Assembly: GCA_016713535.1 (NCBI GenBank)
Contig: JADJOY010000039.1
Span: 81,966-145,965, forward strand
From: Deltaproteobacteria bacterium
Lineage (GTDB): Bacteria > JADJOY01
Reading direction: 5' to 3'
Length of the DNA: 64,000 bases
Shown here: in pieces, positions 46,034 through 55,625 of the stretch
Layout of the letters: each line of letters opens with the position of its first letter
How positions within the stretch are numbered: the stretch's first letter is position 1
Notes under the pieces: generated by a model
Databases searched by the model: none
Seen by the model: the letters and a program-made list of their open reading frames with translations, nothing else
What the model was told of the DNA's origin: nothing
Translations under genes and position numbers: made by a program

Positions 46034-49000
46034 GGTGCGCCCAAACAGTCGGCTCCTCTCCCTGGTCATCCTCTCGGTGGCGTGCGCCGCGAGCACGGCG
46101 CACGCCCTCGAGGTCGTCACACAGAGCCATCATCTCGGCCGCTTCCGCCTCGAACCAGCCGAGCCGCTGGTTCTGCGCTTCGACGGCTCTCTCGATCCCA
46201 CGTCGGTCGGCGCCGATGCCGTGCGCGTGCTGCGCACCGATCGCAGCGGGGTGATCGAGGTCGCCGGCGCCACCAGCCTCGAGTCCAGCACCCGCGGCAA
46301 CGACACGCTGCGGTTCACGCCCGCGGATGGACGCTTCGAGTTCGGACGCAAGCACCGCATCGTGCTCGCGAGCTCGCTGCGCGGCCCCGGCGGTGTGGCC
46401 GCCGACGGGACGCTGCCGCGCGGTGACACCTTCGTTCCGAACAAGCCCAGCAACCTCTCCGAGGACCTGCTCGAGGTCTCGACCGCGCTGCTGGGCTACG
46501 ACGTCTCGAGCCCGGAGAAGACCGACCCCAACGACCCGCTCCAGATCCCGGGGATCGCGACCACCGAAGCGTGGAAGGCGTCGATCGGCCGCCCCGACAT
46601 CCTGATCGCGGTCCTCGACGACGGGCTCGAGAGCTACGGCTCGCGCTCGCTCCGCCACGCGCTCTTCCTGAATCGCGGCGAGCTGCCGAAGCCGGCCGGC
46701 GCGGGCGACTACGACGCGAACCGCGACGGTCGCTTCAACGCAGACGACTACGCCGCGGATCCCCGGGTCGGCGACCACGACCGCGACAGCCCCCGGACGC
46801 CGAGGACCTGATGGATGCGTTCTCGGACGGCAGGGATGGTGACGGCAACGGCCTGGTCGACGACGTCTCGGGGTGGGACTTCTTCCGCGATCACCCGCGC
46901 GCCCTCGGGGTGCGCGAGTTCCCGGAGGGCACCCACGGTCAGGGCCGCGCCGAGGAGGCGGTCGGCGCCGCGGGGGACACGGGCGCGGTGCCGGGGGGGT
47001 GCCCCGACTGCTCCCTCATCATGGCGCGGGTCAGCGACACCATCCTCGTCGAGGGCAACCTCTTCGCGAGGGGCCTTCGTTACGTGGTGTCGATGGGTGC
47101 GCGGGTCGTGCTCGCCGCGGTCGGCGGGGTCGACAACCCGGCGGCGCTCGCCGAAGCGGTGAAGGAAGCGAACGACGCGGGCGTGCTGCTGGTGGTGGCG
47201 TCCGGTGACGAGCTGAGCTTCCACCACAACTACCCCGCCGCGCTGCCCGGCACCTACCAGGTGAAGTCGATCTTCCCGCTTCCGTTCGGCGCGCCCCACT
47301 ACGTCGAGACCTACTGCACCAACTGGGGCGCCCACATGGACACCGCGGTCAGCTCGAGCAACTGCAGCTCCGAGTCGACCGGCAATGCGGTGGGCCTGTT
47401 CGGCGGGCTCCTGTCGCGCGCCCGTGACCTGGGGATCGAGCTCGACGGGGAGGAGCTGCGCCAGCTACTGAACGGCACCGCCGACGACATCGCGTCGTCG
47501 TGCGTCTCGCTCACCGGCTCGAGCTGCCAGCCCGGGTTCGACGCCCACTTCGGCTACGGGCGCCCCAACGGGCGCAAGGCCATGGCGGCGCTCGGCGATC
47601 CGCCTGCGGGAAGGCCCGCGCGCATCCCACCCGCGGTCGAGATCGACGCCCCGGACTGGTTCGAGATCGTCGACCCGTCGGCTCGATCGTCCGTCGAAGT
47701 GCGCGGCACGATCGCCGCCCGCGGCCGCTCGTTCGAATATCGGCTCGAGGCGGCGGCCGGGGTCGAGCCTCGCGATGAGCAGTTCCGGGTGTTCGGGTCG
47801 GGTGGCGGCACCGACACCTTCGACGGTTCGTTCGGCGACGTGGACGTCGTGAGCCTGTTCGGCGGCGTCCCGCCGTCGGGAGCGGTGGCGCGTCCCGACG
47901 ATCCCACCGTCACGGTGCGAGTGCGAGTCACCGCGGGAGACGGTGTGCGCGGCGAGATGCGTCGCGCATTCGCCGTGCACCGCGATCCGGACGCGCTGCC
48001 GAGCTTCCCCAAGCGGCTCGGTAGCTCGGGTGAGTCCTCGGCCTTGCTCGTCGACCTCGGCGGTGGCCCCCCGGGGAGCCGCGACCTCGTGGTCGCCACC
48101 AGCGATGGAATCGTCCACGCGTTCCGCCGCGACCCCGCGAGCGCAAGCTGGAACGAGGCGCCCGGGTTCCCGGTCGCGCTTCCCCACGAGGCGCCCGGCG
48201 GCGCCCCGGACGCGGTGATCGCTTCCGCAGCGTACGGCGACCTCTACGGCGACGGCAGCGGCTACGCGATCGTGGTCGCGACGGTGAGCGGACGGATCTA
48301 CGCGGTGCGACCCGACGGCACCGCCCATGTCGACGGTCAGGGCAGGCCGAGCCCCTTCCTGCCTGGGTTCCCGGTGGAGGGCGTGCCGCTCGACCCGACG
48401 ACGTCGCGCAGCTACGCCCACGGCCGTGCGTTCATCGCCTCGCCGACGCTGGTCGACCTCGATGGCGACGGCAGCCTGGAGATCGTCGCCGGCTCGTTCG
48501 ATCAGCGGCTCTATGCCTTCGAGGCGCGCGACGGTGATGGCGACGACCACGCGGATCCGGTGCCGGGCTTCCCGGTGCTGTTGCGGAGCGAGGCCGGTCG
48601 CGTGCCCGCGGCGCGGGTGTGCCTCGATCGCGGTCAGCCGAGCATCGAGGCGTCGATCCTGAGCTCGCCGGTCGCCGTGATCCTCGAGCCCGCGAGCGCC
48701 AACCCCGATCTATCGAAGCGTCCGTCGATCGTCGCCGCCACCACCGAGCTCTGCGACGACGACGGCGACGGCGAGCCCGAGACCGGCCGCTACTACGCCG
48801 TCTGGCACGACGGCGAGCACCACGCGGGTGGACCGTTCGTGCCGGGCTGGCCGGTGCTGTCACCCACGACCAGCCTCGGGGCGACGATCCCGCTGCCGCC
48901 GCTCACGACCGGCGGCGACTTCGGCCCCGCCGCCGCCACGATCGACGGCGAGACGCTGATCTACGGCGGCAACTTCTTCGGCTTCCCGTTCGTGGTCGGA

Positions 49001-50070
49001 TGCGCTCGGGCTCACCGTCGATCGAGCAGCTCCTCTCGGGCGACGGCGACCTCGCCTCGGGCGGCGGCGCCACGTTCGCGCGCTTCGACCCCGCATCGTC
49101 CACGCCGACGCTGCTGGTCCCGACCACGACCATCCTCGATCAGGGCAGCGGTATCCAGGCGCTCGATCACAACATCGTCGGGTGGGCCGCGAAGCCCCCC
49201 TACCCGCGCGCGATCCGCGCGCCCATGGACGACATCCAGTTCCTCTCCAACCCCGCCGTCGCCGACGTGTCCGGGGACGGCAAGCCCGAGGTGATCGGGG
49301 GCTCGGGTGGCTACCTGCTGCGCGCGTACGACGCGAGCCTGGCGATCGCGCAAGGCTGGCCGCGCTACACCCATGGATGGATCGTGGCGAGCCCGGCGAT
49401 CGGAGACGTCGACGGCGACGGCAAGCTCGAGGTCGCGGTCCCGACCCGGGAGGGCAACCTCTTCGCTTGGCGCACGCGGGGCGCGACCTGCGCGGCCGAT
49501 GGCTCGTGGCAGCCCTCGTGGTGGACCTACCACCACGACGAGCATCGCAGCGGGGTCCTCGACCACGACTCGCAGGCGCCCGAGCGGATTCGCGATCCAG
49601 CGAGAGCCACCACCCCCGACGGCTCGATCGAGCTCACGTGGACGGCCCCCGGCGGCGACGGCCCCTGTGGCCGTGCGTCGCGCTACGACGTCCGCTACGC
49701 GACCGACGCCGCGGTGGACCTGCGGGACCCGCGCGCCTTCAACGCGGCCGCGCCGGTTTCGAACCCACCCGCGCCGGCGGCTGCAGGGAGCGCCGAGCGG
49801 TTCCGTTTCGTCGCTCCCGCCGCGACGAGCTACGCCATCCGCGCCATCGACGATCACGGGTTGATCGGGCTGCCCTCGGTGGCATCGGAGGCGCCGCCAC
49901 CCCAAGCGCAGCACCACGGATCGGGTGGGTGCACCATCACGCGCGGCGACGTGGCCGGGCGCGCCGCGTCGTGGAGCCTCGCGGTGGGCTCGCTCGCGGT
50001 CCTCGTCGCGCGACGCCGGGTGCGCACGCTCGCCCTAGAACGGCGAGTTGTCGTCGAAGCCGGGCGGTAG
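46029..50070 (+). CDS. Large secreted subtilase-like protein with FG-GAP/VCBS repeats and C-terminal sorting signal (two frameshifts)
   Basis: About 1,347 residues after corrections near 46790 (C5 run) and 48998. A signal peptide (LLSLVILSVACAASTAHA) is followed by a subtilase-like domain with Asp in LIAVLDDGLES and His in GTHGQGRAEEAVG. The Ser region (SSESTGNAVGLFGG) is degenerate relative to GTSxAAP, so activity is uncertain. FG-GAP-like blades follow (LVDLDGDGSLEIVAG, AVADVSGDGKPEVIGG, IGDVDGDGKLEVAVP), then a fibronectin-like segment. The C-terminus has GGC, a short TM helix (SWSLAVGSLAVLVA) and RRR, like MYXO-CTERM. Start is GTG 46029 or 46035. The 3' end overlaps dnaB by 36 bases. Confidence 0.75.
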
Positions 50071-51489
50071 CGCGGGCAGGTCGTCGCCGGGCAGCTCGGG
50101 GATCGCGCCGTCGCTGTAGCCGAGCTCGAGGTTCGCGAACGTCGAGCGCTCCTTGATGAACGCAAGCTCGATGGTGTCGATCGGGCCGTTGCGCTGCTTG
50201 CCGATGATCACCTCGGCGATGCCCTTCTTCTCCGTGGCGGGTTTGTAGAACTCCTCGCGGTACACGAACATGATCACGTCCGCGTCCTGCTCGATCGCAC
50301 CGCTCTCGCGGAGATCGGAGAGCATCGGGCGGCGATCGTTGCGCTCCTCGACCCGACGATTGAGCTGACTCAGCGCGACCACCGGCAGATCGAGCTCCTT
50401 GGCGATCGCCTTGAGCGCCTGGCTGATCTCGCTGATCTCCTTCTCGCGCGAGTCGTAGCGGGTGTTGGTGCGCCCGCGCATGAGCTGGAGGTAGTCGATC
50501 ACGATCAGCCCGATGTCGTGCTCGCGCTTCAGGCGGCGCGCCTTGGCGTTGAGCTCGAGCACCGAGAGCGCGGCGGTGTCGTCGATGAACATCGGCGCCT
50601 TGCTGAGCTCGTCGGCGGAGCGGATCAGGCTCAGCCAGTCCTCCTCTCGCATCATGCCGCGGCGGATCTTCCAGGCGTCGATCTGCGCCTCGGCGGTCAA
50701 CAGCCGCATGCCGAGCTGCACCTTGCTCATCTCGAGCGAGAACACCGCCACCGGGATGTTCTCGCGGATGCACGCGTGCGCGGCGATGCCCATCGCGAGG
50801 CTGGTCTTCCCCATCGAGGGACGCCCCGCGATGATGACGAGGTCGGATTTCTGCAGCCCGCAGGTGAGCTCGTCGAGCTTGCGGTAGCCGGTCGGAACAC
50901 CCGTCGCCTGGCCGCCGTGGTCCACGATCCCCTCGATCATCCGGAAGCTCTCCTTCATGACCTTGGAGAGCGGATGGTACGAGGGCTTCACGCGCTCGTT
51001 GGCGATCTCGAAGAACGCGCGCTCGGAGTCGTTGAGGAAGAGCTCGAGGTCGGCCACGTCCTCGTAGCCGCGCTGGGCGATCTCCGACGACACCCGGATC
51101 ACCTTGCGCAGGAGCGACCGTTCCTTGACGATCTTGACGTAGCTCAGGATGTTCGCGGCCGACGGCACCGTGTCCGCGAGCCACGACAGATAGGTGGCTC
51201 CGCCCACCTGATCGAGCACCGCCTGGCTCCGCAGGCGCTCGGTGAGGGTGATGATGTCGGTGGGCTCGCGGCGGTCGCGAAGCTCCAGCATCGCCTCGAA
51301 GATCTTCGAGTGCGCTGGCTTGTAGAAGTCGTCCGGGACCAGATGCTCCTGGACGTGGTCGATCGCCTCGTTATCGAGAAGAACGCCGCCGAGGACGGCG
51401 GTCTCCGCTTCGAGGCTATGGGGCGGTACGCGTGAAAGTGTAGCGCCGGCCGTGGGGGCCGCGGATCGCGGGGAGCCGGAACGCGCCAC
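50035..51489 (-). CDS. dnaB: Replicative DNA helicase DnaB
   Basis: 484 residues. The N-terminal domain (PPHSLEAETAVLGGVLLDN) contacts primase. The RecA-like C-terminal domain has Walker A GRPSMGKTS, FSLEMSK, Walker B LIVIDYLQLM and the arginine-finger region. It unwinds DNA ahead of the fork. GTG start at 51489, 18 bases after rplI. No intein is present. It is the last gene of the leftward prs-rplY-pth-rpsF-rpsR-rplI-dnaB string. Confidence 0.97.
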   Translation of the reverse strand: MARSGSPRSAAPTAGATLSRVPPHSLEAETAVLGGVLLDNEAIDHVQEHLVPDDFYKPAHSKIFEAMLELRDRREPTDIITLTERLRSQAVLDQVGGATYLSWLADTVPSAANILSYVKIVKERSLLRKVIRVSSEIAQRGYEDVADLELFLNDSERAFFEIANERVKPSYHPLSKVMKESFRMIEGIVDHGGQATGVPTGYRKLDELTCGLQKSDLVIIAGRPSMGKTSLAMGIAAHACIRENIPVAVFSLEMSKVQLGMRLLTAEAQIDAWKIRRGMMREEDWLSLIRSADELSKAPMFIDDTAALSVLELNAKARRLKREHDIGLIVIDYLQLMRGRTNTRYDSREKEISEISQALKAIAKELDLPVVALSQLNRRVEERNDRRPMLSDLRESGAIEQDADVIMFVYREEFYKPATEKKGIAEVIIGKQRNGPIDTIELAFIKERSTFANLELGYSDGAIPELPGDDLPALPPGFDDNSPF

Positions 51490-51507
51490 ACCCGCTCCGA
51501 ACGACCG

Positions 51508-52008
51508 TCACTCCGCCGACGCGGCGACGACCGCGGCCGCCGCGGGGGCAGGCGCGGGAGTACCGCCGATCGCCTGGACGGTGACCTTGACGGTGGCGAA
51601 CACGCCCGACGCCAGGCGCACCGGAACAGCGAACTCCCCGAGCGCCTTGATCGGGTCGGCGAGGTGGATGCGCTTGCGGTCGACCTTGTGGCCGCGGGCC
51701 TCGAGCTCGCGATGGATGTCGATCGACGTCACCGAGCCGAACAGCCGGCCCTCGCCGCCGGCCTGCCGCTCGAAGGTCAGCGCGACGCCGCTCAGCGTCG
51801 CGGCGTGGGCCTGCGCTTCCTTGACGATTCGAGCGTGGCGAGCCTCGACGACGCGCTGCTGATGCTCGATCGCACGAATGCTGGACGCCGTCGCCTCGGC
51901 AGCCAGGCGCCGCGGCAGGAGATAGTTCCGGGCGTAACCCGGCTTCACGTTCACCACCACACCGGCCTTGCCGAGGGTGTCGATGTCTTCCATCAAGATC
52001 ACGCGCAT
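51508..52008 (-). CDS. rplI: Ribosomal protein bL9
   Basis: 166 residues. The N-terminal domain MRVILMEDIDTLGKAG and GYARNYLLPRRLA is diagnostic, followed by the long helix and C-terminal domain (GRLFGSVTSIDI, IHLADPIKALGEF). An Ala/Pro-rich tail of about 20 residues is added. GAGAGG precedes the ATG. It binds 23S rRNA in the large subunit. Confidence 0.97.
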   Translation of the reverse strand: MRVILMEDIDTLGKAGVVVNVKPGYARNYLLPRRLAAEATASSIRAIEHQQRVVEARHARIVKEAQAHAATLSGVALTFERQAGGEGRLFGSVTSIDIHRELEARGHKVDRKRIHLADPIKALGEFAVPVRLASGVFATVKVTVQAIGGTPAPAPAAAAVVAASAE

Positions 52009-52084
52009 GACGAAACCTCTCGAAAACGGATGAAGCACCAGCCTCGCGACGGCACGCCGGCCGGCGAGCGCCGGCCTACGCCGC

Positions 52085-52384
52085 TCAGGCCTGGCCCGAG
52101 GTGAACGGCAGGAGCGACAGCACGCGGGCGCGCTTGATCGCAACGGTGAGCTTGCGCTGATGACGGGCGCAGTTCCCGGAGATGCGCCGCGGGATGATCT
52201 TGGCGCGCTCGGTCACGAAGTGCTTGAGCACGCCCGCGTCGCGGTAATCGATCTTGGAGTCCTTGTCCGCGCAGAAGCGGCACACCTTGCGGCGACCGAA
52301 ACGACGCCGGAAATCAGGTCGCCGGCCGCGGCCCGCTGCGGCCTTGCGCTTCTTACCCCTACCACCACTGGTCGCCCGACTCAT
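52085..52384 (-). CDS. rpsR: Ribosomal protein bS18
   Basis: 99 residues. It has an Arg/Lys-rich tail, then [34 protein letters not shown] and [22 protein letters not shown], all canonical. The Cys pair is the zinc-type variant. Its ATG overlaps the rpsF stop (ATGA). A short GC-rich inverted repeat lies in the 76 bases before rplI. Confidence 0.97.
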   Translation of the reverse strand: MSRATSGGRGKKRKAAAGRGRRPDFRRRFGRRKVCRFCADKDSKIDYRDAGVLKHFVTERAKIIPRRISGNCARHQRKLTVAIKRARVLSLLPFTSGQA

Positions 52385-52955
52385 TCCTTGCCTCCCTCTT
52401 CCTCGTCACCGGGCACGTCCTCGTCGCCGCCCTCGGCGTCCGTATCGCGGTCGCCCCGTCCGCGACGCCCACGATCGTCGTCATCGTCGCCGCGTCCACC
52501 CAGGCCCCCGGCAGCGAGACCGAAGCCACCTTCCTCTTCGTCGGCAGGGACCTCGACCGGCCGCTCGCGCAGCAGGTGTTCGATGCCCCCGAGCCGAAGT
52601 CCGGCGCGATTCCGTCGAACGTCCCGAGCTTCTGCGCCGACGCTTCCTCGATACGCGCGCCCTCGATCTCTTCATCGACACGCGACGACAGATACCGGAA
52701 CACACGGTCCGAGATCCGCAGGTTGCGCTCGAGCTCGTTCACGGTGGCGGCGCCTGCGGTGTAATGCAGGTGGAAGTACCGCCCACGCGTGAGGTGCTTG
52801 ATCTGGTAGTTGAGCTTCTTGTTGCCCCAGTCCGAGAGCGTGAGCACCTCGCCCCCCGTGCGCCGGATCAGGTCGGCCGCGGCGGACACCACCGACTGCA
52901 CGTATTCCTCGCGCAGGTCGGGGTGGACGACGAAGATGGTCTCGTAGTTCCTCAC
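52381..52955 (-). CDS. rpsF: Ribosomal protein bS6 with acidic tail (frameshifted)
   Basis: About 191 residues after correction. The core ([54 protein letters not shown]) is canonical. The frame breaks near 52586 at a G5 run. With one more G it continues as [21 protein letters not shown] and ends in a long Asp/Glu/Gly-rich tail at a TGA that overlaps the rpsR ATG. The clean overlap supports the correction. Acidic S6 tails can be glutamylated in other bacteria. Confidence 0.92.
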
Positions 52956-53025
52956 GGTTCGACTTCCTCCCTCTTGGTCTCGGTGCGTGCCGCCGCCTCG
53001 GGTGCCGTTCGCGACCTCGGCCGAC

Positions 53026-53590
53026 TCATCGCCTGTTGTACTGGTTCATCGCGGCCGTCACTCCACGGCGCAGGATCGTTTCGACCGCTTCTGCGGCTCG
53101 CTCGATCGCCTGGTCGCGCGCCTCGATCTCGTCCTCACCGAATGGGCTCAGCACCCACTCGCTCACGTCTCCTCGTACCGTCGGCCGGCCGACGCCGACC
53201 CGAGCTCGCGCGAACTCCTCCGTGCCGAGCTCCGCGATGATGGAGCGTATGCCCTTGTGGCCGCCGTGGCTGCCGCGCTGAGCGATGCGCACCGTACCGA
53301 GCGGGAAGTCGACGTCATCGTAGACCACCACCAGCTCGCTCGCTGCCACGTCCAGCTCCCGCACGGCCGCCAGCACCGCCTCGCCGCTCGCGTTCATGAA
53401 CGTACCGGGCTCGAGCAGGCCCACCGACTCCAGCCGCCCAGCGCCCCTTCCCGAACCGCCCCTTGAAGCGCCTGCTCTCGACTGCGATCTCGAAGCGCAC
53501 CGCTAGCCGCTCGACCACCAGGAACCCGACGTTGTGCCGGGTAGCGGCATACGCGGGACCAGGGTTCCCGAGCCCGACGATCAGCTTCAC
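53026..53590 (-). CDS. pth: Peptidyl-tRNA hydrolase (frameshifted)
   Basis: About 188 residues after correction. [23 protein letters not shown] carries the catalytic His and Asn. The frame breaks near 53440 at AAGGGGCGC and resumes as [41 protein letters not shown] and [11 protein letters not shown]. It recycles peptidyl-tRNA in the cytoplasm. This single-copy essential gene is one of the clearest signs that the indels are errors. Confidence 0.95.
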
Positions 53591-53655
53591 CGGAGAGGCT
53601 CGCGAGGCACGCCGCGAAGCGGCGTGACGGGAGGACGGGCAGCAGGCGACTCACC

Positions 53656-54321
53656 TCAACCCTTCTTCTCTTTCTTGTCCTTGGCATCCGCGGCCGGTGC
53701 GGTCGCGGCGGCGGGTGCGGCGCCTTCGGCGGCGGCCACCGGCGCGGCCGAGGTCTCGGTCTGCGGCGCCACGACCGCGACGACGGCGAGGCGCGGATCC
53801 ACGGTCGCCATCACGCCCTCGCTCAGCACGAGATCCGAGACGTGGATCGACTCGCCGATACCGAGAGACGACACGTCCACGTCGATCGCCGCCGGAATGC
53901 GGTCCGGAAGGCAGCGCACCTCGATCTCGCGGAGGATGTGCTCGAGCGTACCGCCCTCGTCGACGCCGGGCGCCTTGCCGGCGACGTGCACCGGCACCGT
54001 CACTTCGATCTCACGATCCATGCGGATCTCGAAGAAGTCGGCGTGGATGATGCGCCGCTTGACCGGATCGCGCTGCGCGTCCTTGAGGATCACCATCTGG
54101 CCGTCGAGCTCGTCACCCGCGCCGGTCTTGAAGCGCAGCAGGCGGTCCTTGCCGGTACGGCCGGCCACCGCGTGCACGGCGGTCGGGTCGAGGGTGAGCG
54201 GGATCGACGGACGGCCCGGGCCATAGAACACCCCCGGGATACGCCCCGCACCACGAAGCTTGCGCGCCATCCCCTTGCCGTGGGACGTGCGCCGTTCCAC
54301 CAGGATCTCGTTCGACTCCAT
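53656..54321 (-). CDS. rplY: Ribosomal protein bL25, long (Ctc) form
   Basis: 221 residues. The L25 N-terminal domain (ERRTSHGKGMARKLRGAGRIPGVFYG) is followed by the TL5/Ctc C-terminal domain (IEVTVPVHVAGKAPGVDEGGTL, LPDRIPAAIDVDVSSLGIGESI) and an Ala/Lys-rich tail. It binds 5S rRNA. It lies 49 bases after prs and 65 before pth, the usual order. Confidence 0.95.
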   Translation of the reverse strand: MESNEILVERRTSHGKGMARKLRGAGRIPGVFYGPGRPSIPLTLDPTAVHAVAGRTGKDRLLRFKTGAGDELDGQMVILKDAQRDPVKRRIIHADFFEIRMDREIEVTVPVHVAGKAPGVDEGGTLEHILREIEVRCLPDRIPAAIDVDVSSLGIGESIHVSDLVLSEGVMATVDPRLAVVAVVAPQTETSAAPVAAAEGAAPAAATAPAADAKDKKEKKG

Positions 54322-54370
54322 CGTTGGCTTACCTCGAATTCGGTTCGTCGATCGTCGACTCGACCGAAGG

Positions 54371-55311
54371 TCACACGAACAGATCGCTCAGCGAGTCGTT
54401 GTTCTGGATGCGGCGGATCGAGTCACCGATGAGCGGCGCCAGCGACACCACCTTGATCTTGCCACATGCGGCCGCCGGCTCCGCGAGCGGAATCGTGTTC
54501 GACACCACGATCTCCTGCAGCGGGCTCTCCTCGATGCGTTTCACCGCGGGGCCCGAGAGCACCGCGTGGGTGCAGCAGGCGTACACCGCCTTGGCGCCGT
54601 TGTCCTTGATGGCCTTGGCAGCCTGGGTCAAGGTGCCCGCGGTGTCCACCATGTCGTCGCAGATCACCGCGACCTTGTTCTTCACGTCACCGATCACGTT
54701 CATGACCTCGGCGACGTTGGGTCCCGAGCGACGCTTGTCGATCATCGCCAGCGACGCGCCGATGTTCTTGGCGTAGGCGCGCGCGCGCTCGGTTCCACCC
54801 GCGTCGGGGGACACCATCACCACCTGCTCACCGTCGAAGCGCTCCTCGATGTAGGGCAGGAAGATCGGCTTGGCGTACAGGTTGTCGACCGGGATGTCGA
54901 AGAATCCTGGATCTGACCGGCGTGCAGGTCGACCGTGAGCACCGCGATGTTCCGGCCGAGGTCAGCAGGTTGGCCACCAGCTTCGCGGTGATGGGGACCC
55001 GCGGAGCGACCTTTCGGTCCTGGCGTGCGTAGCCGTAATAGGGGATGACCGCGGTGATACGGTCCGCCGACGCGCGCCGGAACGCATCGACCAAGAGCAG
55101 GAGCTCCATCAGGTGGTCGTTCACCGGTGAGGACGTCGACTGGACCACGAAGACGTCGCGGCCGCGGACGTTCTCGTTGATCTCGACGCGGATCTCGCCG
55201 TCGCTGAACCGGGTGACCATCGCTTTACCGACCGGGATGCCGAGGTAGGCACAGATCTCCTCGGCGAGGGCCGGGTTCGAATTCCCGGAAAAGACCTTCG
55301 AGCGATGCCAA
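54371..55311 (-). CDS. prs: Ribose-phosphate pyrophosphokinase (three indels)
   Basis: About 313 residues when corrected, exactly the family length. The proposed TTG start at 55311 has AGGAG 6 bases upstream. The reading then needs one base change near 55299 to enter [16 protein letters not shown]. Motifs include [32 protein letters not shown], the PRPP loop [12 protein letters not shown], and [13 protein letters not shown]. Further breaks lie near 54960 (after LLTSA) and near 54905, where GATTCTTC probably lost a T before [13 protein letters not shown]. It makes PRPP for nucleotides, His and Trp. The start is the least certain part. Confidence 0.9.
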
Positions 55312-55384
55312 ACGCCACTCCTGATGAGACGACGCCGAAACGTGGAGTCGGTGCCACGGCGCGGCGCCGAAAGATAAACGACTC

Positions 55385-55413
55385 TACCTACCTCACGCTC
55401 CACGGGATGTCAA
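55385..55413 (-). promoter_or_regulatory. Sigma-70-type promoter of the prs operon
   Basis: On the minus strand a perfect -35 TTGACA (55413-55408) is followed after 17 bases by TAGGTA (55390-55385), a weak -10. The start point near 55378 lies about 67 bases before the proposed prs start, just after tRNA-Gln. Confidence 0.45.
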
Positions 55414-55469
55414 GATCACCCGTCAAGCGAACCACGAACGATTTCAGGCGCTTTGGACTTCTTCCCGGG

Positions 55470-55540
55470 CTGGGGCGCCAGGATTCGAACCTGGATAACC
55501 GGCTCCAAAGGCCGGCGTCCTGCCGTTGGACGACACCCCA
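55470..55540 (-). tRNA. tRNA-Gln (anticodon TTG)
   Basis: The cloverleaf is complete. The acceptor is TGGGGTG/CGCCCCA, the D stem GTCC/GGAC, and the anticodon stem CCGGC/GCCGG with loop CTTTGGA (anticodon TTG). The T arm is CCAGG-TTCGAAT-CCTGG, and the discriminator is G. The weak first pair (U1-A72) is typical of tRNA-Gln. CCA is not encoded. It stands before the prs operon on the same strand. Confidence 0.95.
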
Positions 55541-55625
55541 ATGCGGCGCTCGCCGGCTGCCGCTGAGCCCCCGAGTGAAGCGCGGAATGCGACCTGACGT
55601 CAACGCGGCGCGCCGGGCGCGAGGC

